From Paenibacillus qinlingensis (GTDB lineage: Bacteria; Bacillota; Bacilli; Paenibacillales; NBRC-103111), in assembly GCF_013204845.1 (NCBI RefSeq), contig NZ_JABMKY010000011.1:124001-188000 (forward strand): DNA of 64,000 nucleotides, read 5' to 3'. The notes below the pieces were generated by a model that did no database searches, was not told the origin of the DNA, and saw nothing but the letters and a program-made list of their open reading frames with translations. This document shows, piece by piece, positions 48,753-60,300 of this stretch. The position numbers were made by a program, and so were the translations under genes. Numbering within the stretch: the first letter of the stretch is position 1; each line of letters starts with the position of its first letter.

Positions 48753-49883
48753 ATGACGACAATTCAGAAGGGTTGGGCTCAAGAAGCATGGGCACAAACC
48801 GTAGCGAAAGTAGACAAAACAAGTAAACGCATTGGTGATGGTTTTCCACATGCAAGTGTAGGTGGAGAGTATAAACTGGAGCCTGCTTACTGGTGGACAG
48901 CGGGCTTCTGGCCTGGGTTGTTGTGGTTATTATACCGTGATACCAAGGAAGAGGGTTTAAAGCAGTTGGCTGAGTCCTGTGAGCAGCAGTTGGATCAAGT
49001 TGTAACGGACTACTATCGTCTGGATCATGATATCGGCTTCATGTGGACGTTGACGAGTGTTGCCCGTTACAAGCTAACGGGTGCAGATGATTCCAAGCGC
49101 CGCGCTTTGCTCGCGGCGAATCTGCTTGCAGCACGTTTCAATGTGAAGGGCAGCTACATTCGCGCGTGGAATCCTTGGCGCGAAGGCGAAGACAATGCAG
49201 GTTGGGCCATTATCGACTGCATGATGAACCTGCCGTTGCTGCACTGGGCTACGTTGACTACAGGCGACCCGCGGTTCAAAGAAGTCGCGGTAAGGCATGC
49301 CGACATGGCAGTCGATCATTTTATTCGTCCCGATGGATCGGTGAATCATATCGTGATTTTTGATGCGGCCACCGGTGAGAAGCTTTCCGTGAACGGTGGG
49401 CAAGGGTTTGCACCGGAATCGGCCTGGTCGCGTGGAACCGCGTGGGCGATTTACGGTATGAGCCTCAGCTACAAGTACACCGGCGATGAGAAGTACTTGC
49501 ATGCGGCCAAGCGTGCTGCACATTTCTTCCTGGCGAACCTGCCGGAAGATCATGTGCCACATTGGGATTTCCGCTTGCCAGATGGCATTCCGGCGTACCG
49601 CGATTCCTCGGCTGGCGCGTGTGCGGCTTGCGGTTTGCTCCTGATCGCGGAGCAAGTGAACGGCCAAGAGGCAGCCCTCTACCGCGAAGCGGGTGAGCGC
49701 ATCTTGCACTCGCTGTACACGAACTACGGCGCATGGGATTCCGAAACCGAAGAAGGGTTAGTCACCCATGGAACAAGCCACTATCCAGAAGGAAAAAACA
49801 TCGACGTGCCGCTCATCTACGGCGACTACTATTTCGTAGAGGGACTTTCCCGGTTGCTCGGGCATGGTGAGTTGTTCTGGTAA
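48753..49883 (+). CDS. GH88 unsaturated glucuronyl hydrolase
   Basis: 376 residues, no signal peptide, so cytoplasmic. It has the alpha6/alpha6-barrel pattern of GH88: YWWTAGFWPGLLWLLY, HDIGFM with D93 and IIDCMMNLPLL with D155, 62 residues apart, matching the two catalytic aspartates of Bacillus UGL. SAWSRGTAWAIYG and RDSSAGA are further family motifs. The enzyme removes 4,5-unsaturated uronic acid from oligosaccharides made by polysaccharide lyases acting on glycosaminoglycans, gellan or similar polymers. No lyase is in the window. It has its own promoter and terminator. GH105 is the closest alternative. Confidence 0.85.
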   Translation: MTTIQKGWAQEAWAQTVAKVDKTSKRIGDGFPHASVGGEYKLEPAYWWTAGFWPGLLWLLYRDTKEEGLKQLAESCEQQLDQVVTDYYRLDHDIGFMWTLTSVARYKLTGADDSKRRALLAANLLAARFNVKGSYIRAWNPWREGEDNAGWAIIDCMMNLPLLHWATLTTGDPRFKEVAVRHADMAVDHFIRPDGSVNHIVIFDAATGEKLSVNGGQGFAPESAWSRGTAWAIYGMSLSYKYTGDEKYLHAAKRAAHFFLANLPEDHVPHWDFRLPDGIPAYRDSSAGACAACGLLLIAEQVNGQEAALYREAGERILHSLYTNYGAWDSETEEGLVTHGTSHYPEGKNIDVPLIYGDYYFVEGLSRLLGHGELFW

Positions 49884-49900
49884 GTTTGGTTAATTGGATA

Positions 49901-49948
49901 AAGAGTTGTCTTTCAGCAGCAATAGCTACTGGGGGACAGCTCTTTTTT
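49901..49948 (+). terminator. Terminator of the GH88 gene
   Basis: AAGAGTTGTC pairs with GACAGCTCTT (one T-G pair) with further inner pairing, followed by TTTTTT. Confidence 0.85.
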
Positions 49949-49982
49949 GCGTTTTTCACGCCGAGTTGCAGCACTCAGGCAA

Positions 49983-50175
49983 CAATAACTGGATTTCCTA
50001 CATCTAATTTCGCACCAAACATGCTTTTGAAGCGAATAGCTGTATTTCCTCCAGTTAATTCGAGACATTCCGCCCGAAACAATCGATTTGAGCGAAATTA
50101 GCTACATAATTTCCATCTATATGCCATAAACAGATGAATCAGCCAGAATTAGCTGCATAATTTCCATTTATTTTC
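49983..50175. repeat. Dispersed palindromic intergenic repeat, locus D
   Basis: Copies: TAACTGGATTTCCTACATC near 49986, TAGCTGTATTTCCTCCAG near 50037 continuing to TTA, TTAGCTACATAATTTCCAT near 50098 and TTAGCTGCATAATTTCCAT near 50147. Spacing is about 50 bases. Confidence 0.7.
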
Positions 50176-50235
50176 CACGGGATGGTAGGGAGATGGGGGA
50201 AAGTGGCATTTTGGTAGCGGAGGAGTGTGGTTAGG

Positions 50236-50495
50236 GTGTGTAGTTAGGTTGTGTAGTTAGGTTGTGTAGTTAGGTTGTGTAGTTAGGTTGTGTAATTAGG
50301 TTGTGTAGTTAGGTTGTGTAGTTAGGTTGTGTAGTTAGGTTGTGTAGTTAGGGTGTGCAATTAGGTTGTGTAGTTAGGTTCTGTAGTTAGGATGTGTAGT
50401 TAGGTTGTGTAGTTAGGGTGTGTAGTTAGGGTGTGCAGTTAGGCTGTGTAGTTAGGATAAGTAGTTAGGTTGTGTAATTAGGTTGTGTAATTAGT
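50236..50495 (+). repeat. 13-bp minisatellite, 20 units of TTGTGTAGTTAGG
   Basis: Twenty head-to-tail 13-bp units fill exactly 260 bases. About half are identical; the rest differ by one to three bases, chiefly at the first base and in TAGTTA/TAATTA. There are no spacers, so it is not a CRISPR array. The 13-bp period excludes a conserved reading frame. Confidence 0.95.
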
Positions 50496-50621
50496 TTGTA
50501 GCTAAGGTGTGATGGCCGTGTGTTGGGGCTATATGTTGCACTGGTGAAATTTAAGTTAGGTTGATGCTCCTCAAGCCCCCACAAAAAGACTTTTACTACA
50601 GTAAATCGACATCCGCCCTCA

Positions 50622-50651
50622 TTGTTGGTCCCACGCCCTCAAACCTATAAT
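50622..50651 (+). promoter_or_regulatory. Sigma-A promoter of the xylan oligosaccharide transporter operon
   Basis: TTGTTG at 50622 and a perfect TATAAT at 50646-50651 are 18 bases apart, 39 bases ahead of the first permease gene. Confidence 0.6.
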
Positions 50652-50689
50652 TAACACATAAGACAAATAGATAGTGTAGGTGAGAGCAG

Positions 50690-51649
50690 ATGAAATCCGC
50701 TACTGTTAATGGGGTTGTCCAGCGGTCAACCGGTGCAACAAAGAAGAAAGGTTGGTGGAAATACGTTCTGCAGCATCGTGCATTTTATATCATGCTGATT
50801 CCTGGGCTGCTGTATTTCCTCGTGTTCAAGTATGTACCCCTGCTGGCGAGCTTCATCGCCTTTCAGGACTACAACATTTTCAAAGGCTTCACAGGAAGTG
50901 AATGGGTGGGATTCAAATGGTTCCATCAACTATTCACGTACGACAAGTTCGGACGGTTGCTCCGAAATACGCTGCTAATCAGCTTATATCAAATTGTATT
51001 CGCCTTCCCATTGCCGATCCTATTGGCAATCATGCTCAATGAAGTGCGATCGATGGCATTCAAGCGAATTACGCAAACTGTGCTGTATTTACCGCATTTT
51101 TTATCCTGGACGATCGTGTTCGGACTTACGTATATGTTGCTGTCACCGACACAGGGACTCATCAATCACGTCATTTCCTCGTTCGGTGGTGATACCGTCG
51201 CCTATCTTCAGAAACCTGAATATTTCCGCTCTATCATTATTTTTTCCGGCATATGGAAGGAAATGGGCTGGAACGCCATTATTTTCATCGCTGCGCTTGC
51301 GGGTATTAACCCATCTTTATATGAAGCAGCGAGGATGGATGGCGCGAATCGTTGGAAGCAGTTCTTACATATTTCGATCCCAGGCTTGCTGCCGGCTATC
51401 ATGATCCTGCTTATGCTCAAAATGGGACACATCATGGATTCAGGCTTTGAGCAAATTTATCAATTTCTTAATCCGGCAACGTTCGAGACAGGGGATGTGT
51501 TGGATACATACACCTATCGGGCAGGTATTCTGCAAGGTCAGTACAGCATAACGACAGCCATCGGATTGTTCAAATCGGTAATTGGTTTTATCTTACTCGT
51601 CATTGCGAACCGTGTGAGTAAATGGACAACCGGTGAAGGGCTATATTAA
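50690..51649 (+). CDS. lplB: Oligosaccharide ABC permease, LplB type
   Basis: 319 residues, about six membrane helices after a basic tail. LplB traits are YIMLIPGLLYFLVFKYVPL, the FQDYNIFKG segment, the EAA loop EAARMDGANRWKQFL and the C-terminal FETGDVLDTYTYRAG. LplB/YtcP/LplA systems of Paenibacillus import aldouronates and xylo-oligosaccharides. With the next two genes and the GH10 xylanase downstream, import of xylan fragments is the best inference. The ribosome site is a GGTGAG. Confidence 0.85.
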   Translation: MKSATVNGVVQRSTGATKKKGWWKYVLQHRAFYIMLIPGLLYFLVFKYVPLLASFIAFQDYNIFKGFTGSEWVGFKWFHQLFTYDKFGRLLRNTLLISLYQIVFAFPLPILLAIMLNEVRSMAFKRITQTVLYLPHFLSWTIVFGLTYMLLSPTQGLINHVISSFGGDTVAYLQKPEYFRSIIIFSGIWKEMGWNAIIFIAALAGINPSLYEAARMDGANRWKQFLHISIPGLLPAIMILLMLKMGHIMDSGFEQIYQFLNPATFETGDVLDTYTYRAGILQGQYSITTAIGLFKSVIGFILLVIANRVSKWTTGEGLY

Positions 51650-51664
51650 AGGGGCGATACGACG

Positions 51665-52546
51665 ATGAAAATTAGACGAACACCAGGTGAAGTCGCTTTT
51701 GATACAGCGAATGCACTTCTCTTACTGCTCTTTTGTGCAGCAGTTGCCATCCCATTGATGAATGTCATTGCCGGCTCACTCAGCTCCAATGAAGCGATTA
51801 TCCATTCCGAAGTATCACTTTGGCCTGTAGGTTTTAATCTCCACAACTATGACTTTGTCATCCGCAATGCGGTGTTCTGGAGGTCGTTTGGGGTCACGAT
51901 TCAGATCGTTCTGATTGGAACGGCAATCAACATGGCACTTACGATTCTTACCTCCTATCCGCTATCCAAAGGGTGGCTGGGCGGCCGCAAGGCGATTCTG
52001 CTTTTCATCATATTCACGATGATTTTTCAGGCACCGATGGTGCCGATGTACATTTTGATCAAAAGTCTAGGCCTGCTCAATAGTATCTGGTCACTGATTA
52101 TCCCAGGTGCGCTGAGCGCGTTCAATATGATGCTATGTATCACCTTCATGAGGTCGATTCCGGAGGAGCTTTTTGAAGCAGCACGAGTGGATGGCATGTC
52201 CGAATACAACATTGTGTGGCGCATCGTGGCGCCATTATCCATGCCGATCAACGTTACGCTGATTTTATTCTACGCCGTGGGGCATTGGAACAACTATTTG
52301 GGCCCACTTTTGTACATAACCGATCGAGAACTGCAGCCTTTACAATTGTATCTGTATAAGCTCATTTCACAATTCGATATGGATTCTGCTGGAGGTCAAT
52401 CGATTCTAGAGCTTTCTACAGCCGTAACTCCACAAGGATTACAGATGGCGACGATTGTCATTGCCACGCTTCCAATTATCATTGTATATCCATTTTTGCA
52501 AAAACATTTTATCAAAGGTGCACTATTGGGTTCGGTTAAGGAATAG
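51665..52546 (+). CDS. ytcP: Oligosaccharide ABC permease, YtcP/LplC type
   Basis: 293 residues, about six helices. The EAA loop reads EAARVDGMSEYNIVW; GHWNNYLGPLLYI and the C-terminal FLQKHFIKGALLGSVKE are hallmarks of the YtcP/LplC group. It forms the channel with the permease 15 bases upstream. The ATPase must come from elsewhere, as usual for this family. Confidence 0.87.
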   Translation: MKIRRTPGEVAFDTANALLLLLFCAAVAIPLMNVIAGSLSSNEAIIHSEVSLWPVGFNLHNYDFVIRNAVFWRSFGVTIQIVLIGTAINMALTILTSYPLSKGWLGGRKAILLFIIFTMIFQAPMVPMYILIKSLGLLNSIWSLIIPGALSAFNMMLCITFMRSIPEELFEAARVDGMSEYNIVWRIVAPLSMPINVTLILFYAVGHWNNYLGPLLYITDRELQPLQLYLYKLISQFDMDSAGGQSILELSTAVTPQGLQMATIVIATLPIIIVYPFLQKHFIKGALLGSVKE

Positions 52547-52669
52547 TGAGACGGCACATGCCCTCGACCTGATTCTATAAAAGAGGTGATGAAACGTAAT
52601 CCAGTAATGCCCAGATGATTATTTCAAACTTAGTACACTATAATGAAGAAATTAGGGAGGGTCTATTCG

Positions 52670-54238
52670 ATGAAAGTAAATATGAAACAAATGGTTACGC
52701 TTGTATGTATGGTATGTCTTGCAGGTGCAACAGTTGCTTGTTCCTCAGATAAGGGCTCCACGGCAACAACGACACAACCTTCCGTGACACCTGTGGCAAG
52801 TCAGAGTACAACGCCGGCTGCACCGGAGAAAATTAGCATATTCGTCTCCAATAACGCTCAACAGATTCCGGCAGGGAAATCGATGGACCTGGCAACGGTT
52901 AAATATCTCGCTCAGAAAACAAATACAGACCTAAACATTACCTTCCTCCCGCATGAAAACTATATGGATCAGCTGAAATTGAAGTTCGCTTCCGGCGATA
53001 TTCCTAACGTTCACATGGTTTGGGGCATTGAGACCTCTGATCTTGTTATCAATGGTTTAGCGATGGATTTGAAGCCATTAATCGATAAATACGGTCCGAA
53101 TTTGAAGAAAAACATCCCGCAATCCGCTTGGGACGCGGTTACGCTGAATGGCAAAATCCTCGCGATCCCACAATTAGCACAGGGGAATGCACCAGCCGAA
53201 CGTGTCATCTATGTACGTAAGGATTGGATGGATAAGCTAGGCATTAAGGAGCCGAAGACATCTGCTGAATTCCTGGATATGCTGCGTGCTTTCCGTGATA
53301 AAGATCCGAATGGAAACGGCAAGAAGGATGAAATTCCTTTTGCTTCCCGTGAGAAGTTCGAGTGGGCGGATAACATTTTCGGCATGTACGGTGTGAATCT
53401 GGACTCCAACAGTCTCTACAATAACGAGGTTATGCCTGGTTATGTGAACCCGAATATGAAAAAAGCGTTGGGCATGCTGAATACTATGTATAAAGAGAAG
53501 TTGATTGATACGGAATTCCTAACGAACACACGGGCGATTTGGGATCAAAAAATTAAATCCGACCTCGTAGGTTCTTGGAACCACGTCGTATTCGGTGCAT
53601 GGGATCCTTGGCAAAAGGAACTTAGTAAATTGCTTCCTGATAAGAAGCCTAACGTACTCGGCATTCCGACACCAAGAGGTGAAGGCTACGATGGGAAATT
53701 GGGACGCGTTGAGAAGCCTGTACTGAAAACATTTGTCGTACACAAAGATACGAAAAATCCCGAGGCTGTTGTGAAAATGTTCGATTGGCTCGTATCGGAA
53801 GAAGGACAATTGTTCACGGAGCTTGGTATTGAAGGACAATCCTATACCAAAGAAGGCACAGCACTTAAGTACAATGCGGACAAAGATCCTGACTTGAAAT
53901 GGCGTTCTGCTGTGTTCCAAATGCATGGTTTCCATGAGCAAGCTCAAAAAGTATTGATCAATAACGATGAAGCTTACAACAAGCTGATTCAAACGATCGA
54001 AACGTCCCGTAAAGAAGGTATCCCGAATCCAACGGCAGGTATGCCGCCTTCAGAAACGTTGACGAAGAACGCAGATCTTGGTTATAAAGGCTCCTTCCAG
54101 GAAGCTGCAGCTAAAATTATTCTTGGCGAGAAGCCGCTGGACTACTTTGATGAGTACGTAGCGAACTGGAAGAAACAAGGTGGAGACAAAGCGATTAAGG
54201 AATTGACCGACTGGTATAACGCTAACCGTAAGAAGTAA
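52670..54238 (+). CDS. lplA: Oligosaccharide-binding lipoprotein, LplA type
   Basis: 522 residues from the ATG at 52670, 9 bases after AGGGAGG; an upstream in-frame ATG at 52643 lies at a TATAAT box and is unlikely. The signal peptide ends in a lipobox ATVACS with Cys. The long mature part of about 500 residues is typical of LplA-type receptors: FLPHENYMDQLKLKFASGDI, YVRKDWMDKLGIKEPKT and DKDPNGNGKKDEIPF. It would capture xylan-derived oligosaccharides for the two permeases upstream. A TATAAT at 52639 may provide extra transcription. A hairpin terminator follows. Confidence 0.87.
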   Translation: MKVNMKQMVTLVCMVCLAGATVACSSDKGSTATTTQPSVTPVASQSTTPAAPEKISIFVSNNAQQIPAGKSMDLATVKYLAQKTNTDLNITFLPHENYMDQLKLKFASGDIPNVHMVWGIETSDLVINGLAMDLKPLIDKYGPNLKKNIPQSAWDAVTLNGKILAIPQLAQGNAPAERVIYVRKDWMDKLGIKEPKTSAEFLDMLRAFRDKDPNGNGKKDEIPFASREKFEWADNIFGMYGVNLDSNSLYNNEVMPGYVNPNMKKALGMLNTMYKEKLIDTEFLTNTRAIWDQKIKSDLVGSWNHVVFGAWDPWQKELSKLLPDKKPNVLGIPTPRGEGYDGKLGRVEKPVLKTFVVHKDTKNPEAVVKMFDWLVSEEGQLFTELGIEGQSYTKEGTALKYNADKDPDLKWRSAVFQMHGFHEQAQKVLINNDEAYNKLIQTIETSRKEGIPNPTAGMPPSETLTKNADLGYKGSFQEAAAKIILGEKPLDYFDEYVANWKKQGGDKAIKELTDWYNANRKK

Positions 54239-54256
54239 GGTAGTGGTTTGATATGC

Positions 54257-54300
54257 ACCCATCTGAAGCTGGTAGGATACTCGCTCAGATGGGTCCTCTT
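54257..54300 (+). terminator. Terminator between lipoprotein and xylanase genes
   Basis: ACCCATCTGA pairs perfectly with TCAGATGGGT across an 18-base loop, followed by CCTCTTTTAT. The loose T-run may allow some read-through into the xylanase gene. Confidence 0.75.
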
Positions 54301-54342
54301 TTATGAATGATGGACGTAAATGAAGGAAGGATGAGATCGGTG

Positions 54343-57300
54343 ATGATGAGAATGGGTAAAATGGGGAGATTTCTTTCTCTCCTGTTAATCAGCGCGATGC
54401 TGGTTGTACCGTTCCAACCCAAGGTTTCCCTAGCACAGGTGCTGACGGAAGAGGAATTGGGTCAACTGCCTGGCAGTGAGGTTCTTATTTCTGATATTCG
54501 CATGCAGGGAGCGGCGCTGAACCCCGATGCTGCGTTGTATGGAACTGTTGCAAACTCAACAGTGGAAGGGCAACCGTTTACTGAGGCATTGCGCTTTGCG
54601 ACGAACGTGCAGCCTGCTAGTACATATCTATTGCAATATGTGCTCCCTATTGAAGCGAGTATCGAGAAAGACGATGTTATTCTGGCAACATTCTATGCAA
54701 GAACGCTGCGATCGACAGTTGAAACGGCTGAAGGCACAGTCGCATTAGTGATGGAGAAGAGAGGGAATTTTGAAAAGTCGATTACCGAGACAATAACGGT
54801 TCCTACACAGTGGAAGAAATTCATTGTGCCGATTAAAGCTGCCTTGTTAATGGAAACGAACACACCACAGATTGCGTTCCGCCTTGGCTATAAGCCACAG
54901 GAGATCGAAATCGGCAGTCTGAAAGTTGTGAATTATAAGAAAGCGGTTACATTTGATAGCCTGCCGAGCACGCCAGTCATTTACGATGGCATGGAAGAAG
55001 ATGCCCCATGGCGCGCAGAAGCCAATCAACGTATTGAGCAGATCCGCAAAGGGGATATGCAGGTTGAGGTGAAGGATGCCAGCGGTCTTCCCATCCAAGG
55101 CGCAGATGTCCATGTGAAGATGACGAAGCATGACTTCAAGTTCGGTACAGCTGTCAATAGTACGATGATTAATGGTACGGATGCGAATGCAGAGACATAT
55201 CGTACTAAGCTCAAAGAGAATTTTAATTCGGTCGTTATGGAAAATGAGATGAAGTGGCAATGGTGGGAACAAGATCGAAGCCGCACTGTGAATCTCTATA
55301 ATTGGTTGGGTTCCAACGGATTTGATATTCGAGGACATGCCTTGTTGTGGGATGGTTCAACGCGCGTGCCAGCAGATATTCCAGGTATGGTGAGCAATAA
55401 GACAGCACTAGAGAAGCGTATTCAAGATCATTTCCATGAGCTGGCAGGCCTCTTCAGAGGAAGACTCTATAACTGGGATGTGCTGAATGAACCTGTTCTG
55501 AACAGTATGATCCGCAGTACGTATACAGACCAAGGTGCACTGATGGCGAATTGGTTCAAAATGGCCAAAGAAGCGGATCCTGCGGCTAAACTATATGTTA
55601 ACGAAACGCAAATTCTTGGTGTAGATGCGCCTGTGATCCAGAATTTTTCGAACATTTTGCAATCTATGAAAGATAACGGCGCTCCTATAGATGGGGTCGG
55701 CATTCAGGCACATTTCGGCAGTACGCCGGTAAGTCCGATGGCGTTCTATAATCAACTTACACATTTTACGCAGTACGCACCTGAAATTGCCATTACCGAA
55801 TTTGACGTGAATTCACCGAAAGAAGATATTCAAGGGAAATTTACACGAGATATCTTGCTTGCTTCGTTTAGCCATCCGAATGTGACATCGTTTACGATGT
55901 GGGGATTCTGGGATGGCGCCCATTGGCAGAATAACGCTCCGCTGTTCCGCAGTAACTGGACGTTGAAACCTTCAGGCGAACAGTGGCGCAATCTGATCTA
56001 CGGAACTTGGTGGACGGACGTGACGGGCACGACAAATGCCAGCGGCCAGTACCTAACACGTGGATTCTATGGGGACTATGACATTATCATCACGAAGGAC
56101 GGGGTAAGTCAGACGGTTAAATCTTCCTTATTGCAAGGGCAAGATAACAAAGTTTCCGTTGTATGGGGAGTACCGTCACAAGGTGGAACAACGAATACCT
56201 TCGTGCCTCTAGCTGTTCCTGCTCAAAATTCAGAAATCACAGCACCAGTTTGGCCGTATGGCAGCACATTTGCCGTATCGGAGGCAACACCGACTTCGTT
56301 GACATTCCGTTGGCCAGCAGCTCATGACAATCTGAATGTGGCGGGGTATCGTATCTTTAATAACGGCAGCCTCGTGACACAAACGACAGCGAATGTGACG
56401 AGCTATGATGTGACAGGACTAACACCGGGGCAAACTTATGTGCTGCGTGTCCAGGCAGTAGATGCGAATGGCAATCTTTCGCTTCCTAGCCCAGATATTC
56501 AAACTGCAACAGGATCGGCAGCGGATGCGACAAGACCTGGCTGGAACAAGGGCTCATTTATCACCATAGACAATTCCAACATTACGGAGACAGGGGCTAC
56601 GTTTTCTTGGCCAGCAGCATTTGATGATGATGTGACAGGCTACCGCATTTATGTTAACGGCCAAATCGTAGGAGACTCTGTTGTGCCCTCGTATACGTTG
56701 AGTCGTCTGACTGAGAACAGTCTGTATACCGTTCGCGTCGAAGCGAAGGACGCTGAGGGGAATTTGTCCGCGGGTGGACCCATTGTTACATTCAAAACAC
56801 TCGGCGTGACAGATGTGACAGCTCCCTCTTGGGCATCTTCAGATCAACTTAATGCGGTGGAAACCACAGCGACTAGTGTGAAATTAAACTGGAACACCGC
56901 ACAAGATGCTCGCGGAGTGACGGCTTATCGTGTATATCAAGGGAATCAAGAGTTGGTGACAATGCCAGCCACAACGCAACAATTCCAAGTGAACGGGTTA
57001 GTACCTAACACGAGCTATTCCTTCAAAGTAGAAGCTGGAGATGGCAGCAATAACTGGTCTGTAACGGGGCCGGTAAGTACGGTTAAAACGAATATAGGAG
57101 CGGATAGCTTAGCACCGAAGTGGCCGACTAACCGTATGCTGACGTACAGTGCCTTAACTGATCACACGGTGACGTTAAACTGGACGCCTGCTGTGGACAA
57201 CATGGGTGTATCCGGTTATCGGGTGGTTCAAAACAACAGCGTCATTGCGAATGTCTATGGGTCAGAACAGACCTATGCCGTAACCAATTTGACTGCAGGT

Positions 57301-60300
57301 GGGAACTATACATTCCATATCGAAGCTCGCGATGCGACGGGAAATTGGAGCGCGAACGGGCCGTCGGTTACGGTAACGACCGTCCCGGGAGTGACTAGAA
57401 CGCAGCAAATTCTGTACCCGAGTGATGATACCTTCATCCAAGCGCCAGCAACATTTGGAGGTGCAGGTACGAACAATAATATTGCCTATCTTCGTTATAA
57501 GAATGCGGCAGGTGCTACGCCGAGTGATACGAACAAAAATATAGGAAATAACAGACGTGCTTATCTAAAGTTCCCTTTAACATCGGTAACTGGAAACGTG
57601 TATGATGCCACACTGAATCTCTATGTGTTTGCTGTTCAAACACCGAATATGGACATTAATATGGATCTCTATCAGACTGGTGATAACTGGTCAGAAGGGG
57701 GCGCAACACCAGTAAACTGGTTGAACAAGCCTATTGACGGGTCCAAGATAGCTTCTACCATTGTACGGAATGCTAATTTTTGGAAAGTTTTCTCAGTAAC
57801 GAGTCAGGTTGCCACAGAACTCCGTGGTGATGGAACGATCTCCTTCAAGCTTCAGGACGATGCTTGGCTGGATCAGAATGTTGATATTCATTCCAAAGAA
57901 GCAACGGGTGCAAACGTGATTTATAAGCCGTACTTATCTGTCGGTACAGAGCAAATGCCCGCGGATACGACGCCGCCTACTTGGAGCAGCGGTACATTAA
58001 GTGCCACACAAGTTCAACCTCTTGGAGCCACGCTGACTTGGTCCAGTGCACAAGATCAGAGGGGCATTAATGGCTATACCATCTATCGGAATGGTACTGC
58101 GATTGGCACGGTTGGCTCGGATGTCTACAGCTATGAAGTAACGTGGTTAACACCTTCGACAGGTTACACATTTAAGATTGAAGCCCGGGATGCAAGCTTA
58201 GAATCAACGACAGGTCCGACAACTAGCCTTACAACACCAAGCGCAGATATCCTAGCACCAACTTGGTCAGGAACGGCTGTCTTATCTACGCAAGATGTAT
58301 CACGTTTTGGTGTTACGTTACAGTGGCCTGCAGCTACTGATCAGTATGGTATAGCAGCATATGATATTTATAGTGGAAATTCGGTTGTAGGCTCTGTCTA
58401 TGGTGATGTGCAAACCTATCATGTAACAGGACTTACTGCTGGGACAGATTATGACTTCCATGTGAGTGCGCGAGATGCATCAGGCAATCGTGCTTCGGGA
58501 CCTGGGATTCAGGTAACAACACTTGCACCGGATACGACTCCGCCCACATGGAGCCAGAATAGCGCACTAGTCGTTTCAGATAAAACTTCTTCGGGTTTAA
58601 AACTAAATTGGCCTACAGCTTCAGATGATACGGAAATCCATGCTTACCGTATTGAGCAGAATGGGTTGGAAATTGCGCATGTTGCCAATGAGGTAAGAAG
58701 TTATTATATCAATGGCTTGGATGCCAATACACAGTATCCTTTCTCCGTTGTCGCTATGGACAAGGCAGGAAATGGTTCACAACCGCTGCAATTGACAGAC
58801 AGCGTCTATAAGCTAGATACGATTACACCGCAATGGCCGACAGGTGCAAGAATCAATTCTACGAAGTTGTCAGATCGCGAAAACTTGGAATGGGATAGGG
58901 CTACAGATAACGCAGGCATTGAATGGTATGTCATATACCGTAATGGTGTTCAAGTTGCACAAGTAGATGCTGCTCATACAAGTTACTCCATCATGGGTAC
59001 ACCAGACGGTTCAGCCGTGTATAAAGTTGAAGCGAAGGATTATGTCGGCAACGCGACCGTATTTGGGCCGAGCACGAATGATCCAGAACTCCCAGTGCCA
59101 AATGACACAACAGCGCCTGGTTGGCCTGCGGGAAGTGCTTTGACACAAGGAAGCGTGACATCGAATGCCATTCAACTTTCATGGAGCCAAGCGATTGACC
59201 GCATAGGTGTAACGCAATACAAACTGTTGATGAATGGCAATGTAGTGACAACTACGCCAAACACCACTTGGCAAGTAACGGGATTATCTGCGAATACTGC
59301 TTACGACTTCAAGGTCGAAGCGGCAGATGCGGCGAACAATTGGTCAAGCAATGGTCCAACGCTTCAGGTTAGAACGCAATCTTCTCCTGCTCCAACTGGA
59401 CCATCTACAGGGACTGGGGCGCAACCAGAGCCTGAGAAACCGACGATTACGGTTAACAACGGGGAAGCAAAGATAACTTTCCCAGCAACTAGCGTAACAA
59501 CAAAAGATGGGAAAGCCACAGCAACCATTGATAAAGCAACACTGGAAGAAGCCTTTAAGAAGATGGATGCACAAGCAGGCAGTACGAGTTCGAAAGTAAC
59601 GCTGCAAGTTCCGCAAGTCGCAGGAGCTAACAGCTACGCACTTGAATTGCCAACGGAGTTTCTGACACAGCAAGCTTCAAAGTATGGGCTTGAAATATCA
59701 ACGCAACTTGGCACAGTTGTACTACCTAGCAATACGTTTGCTAATAACGCAGCAGCGGCTGGAAAGTCTACGCTTACGATCAACATTTCAATCGATAAAC
59801 TCCCTGCACAAACCGATCTGGAAGGTAAAACAGGAGTTGTCATCGACTTGCAATTCACGGCATCCGGGCAGCCGATAACATTCGAGAGCAAGGATGCTAT
59901 CGTATCAGTCAGCATTCCATACGCGCTATCTCCAGAAGAGAAAGCTCATCCTGAGCTGTTAAATGTCTGGTACGTGACTGCACAAGGTGAAGCTCAACTC
60001 GTACCGACAGGCAGTTACAACGCTGCTACGGGCAGTATGGAATTCAGCACGAATCATTTCAGTAAGTACGCAGTTTCCTACAACAAGCCAGCTTTCCAGG
60101 ATCTCGCTTCCACGACGTGGGCTCAGAAATCTATTGAAACGCTTGCTGCGAAAGGAATTATTCAAGGGATTAGTGCTCAAGCATTCAATCCGACGGCTTC
60201 TATTACACGAGCAGACTTCACGAAATTGCTAGTTGAAACCTTTGGACTACAAGCGATGTCTGAGACGCAATTCACGGACGTCCAGAAGGGTGCTTATTAT

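Larger units (their letters stand above)
49884..50689. other. 800-bp gene-free stretch with two repeat arrays
   Basis: After the terminator come dispersed palindromes (49983-50175), a 13-bp minisatellite of 20 units (50236-50495), a short pyrimidine- and A-rich segment, and the promoter of the xylan transporter operon. Confidence 0.75.

Noticed and set aside
50236..50495. Repeat array considered as CRISPR
   Set aside because: Units of 13 bp are contiguous with no spacers, and no cas gene is present.
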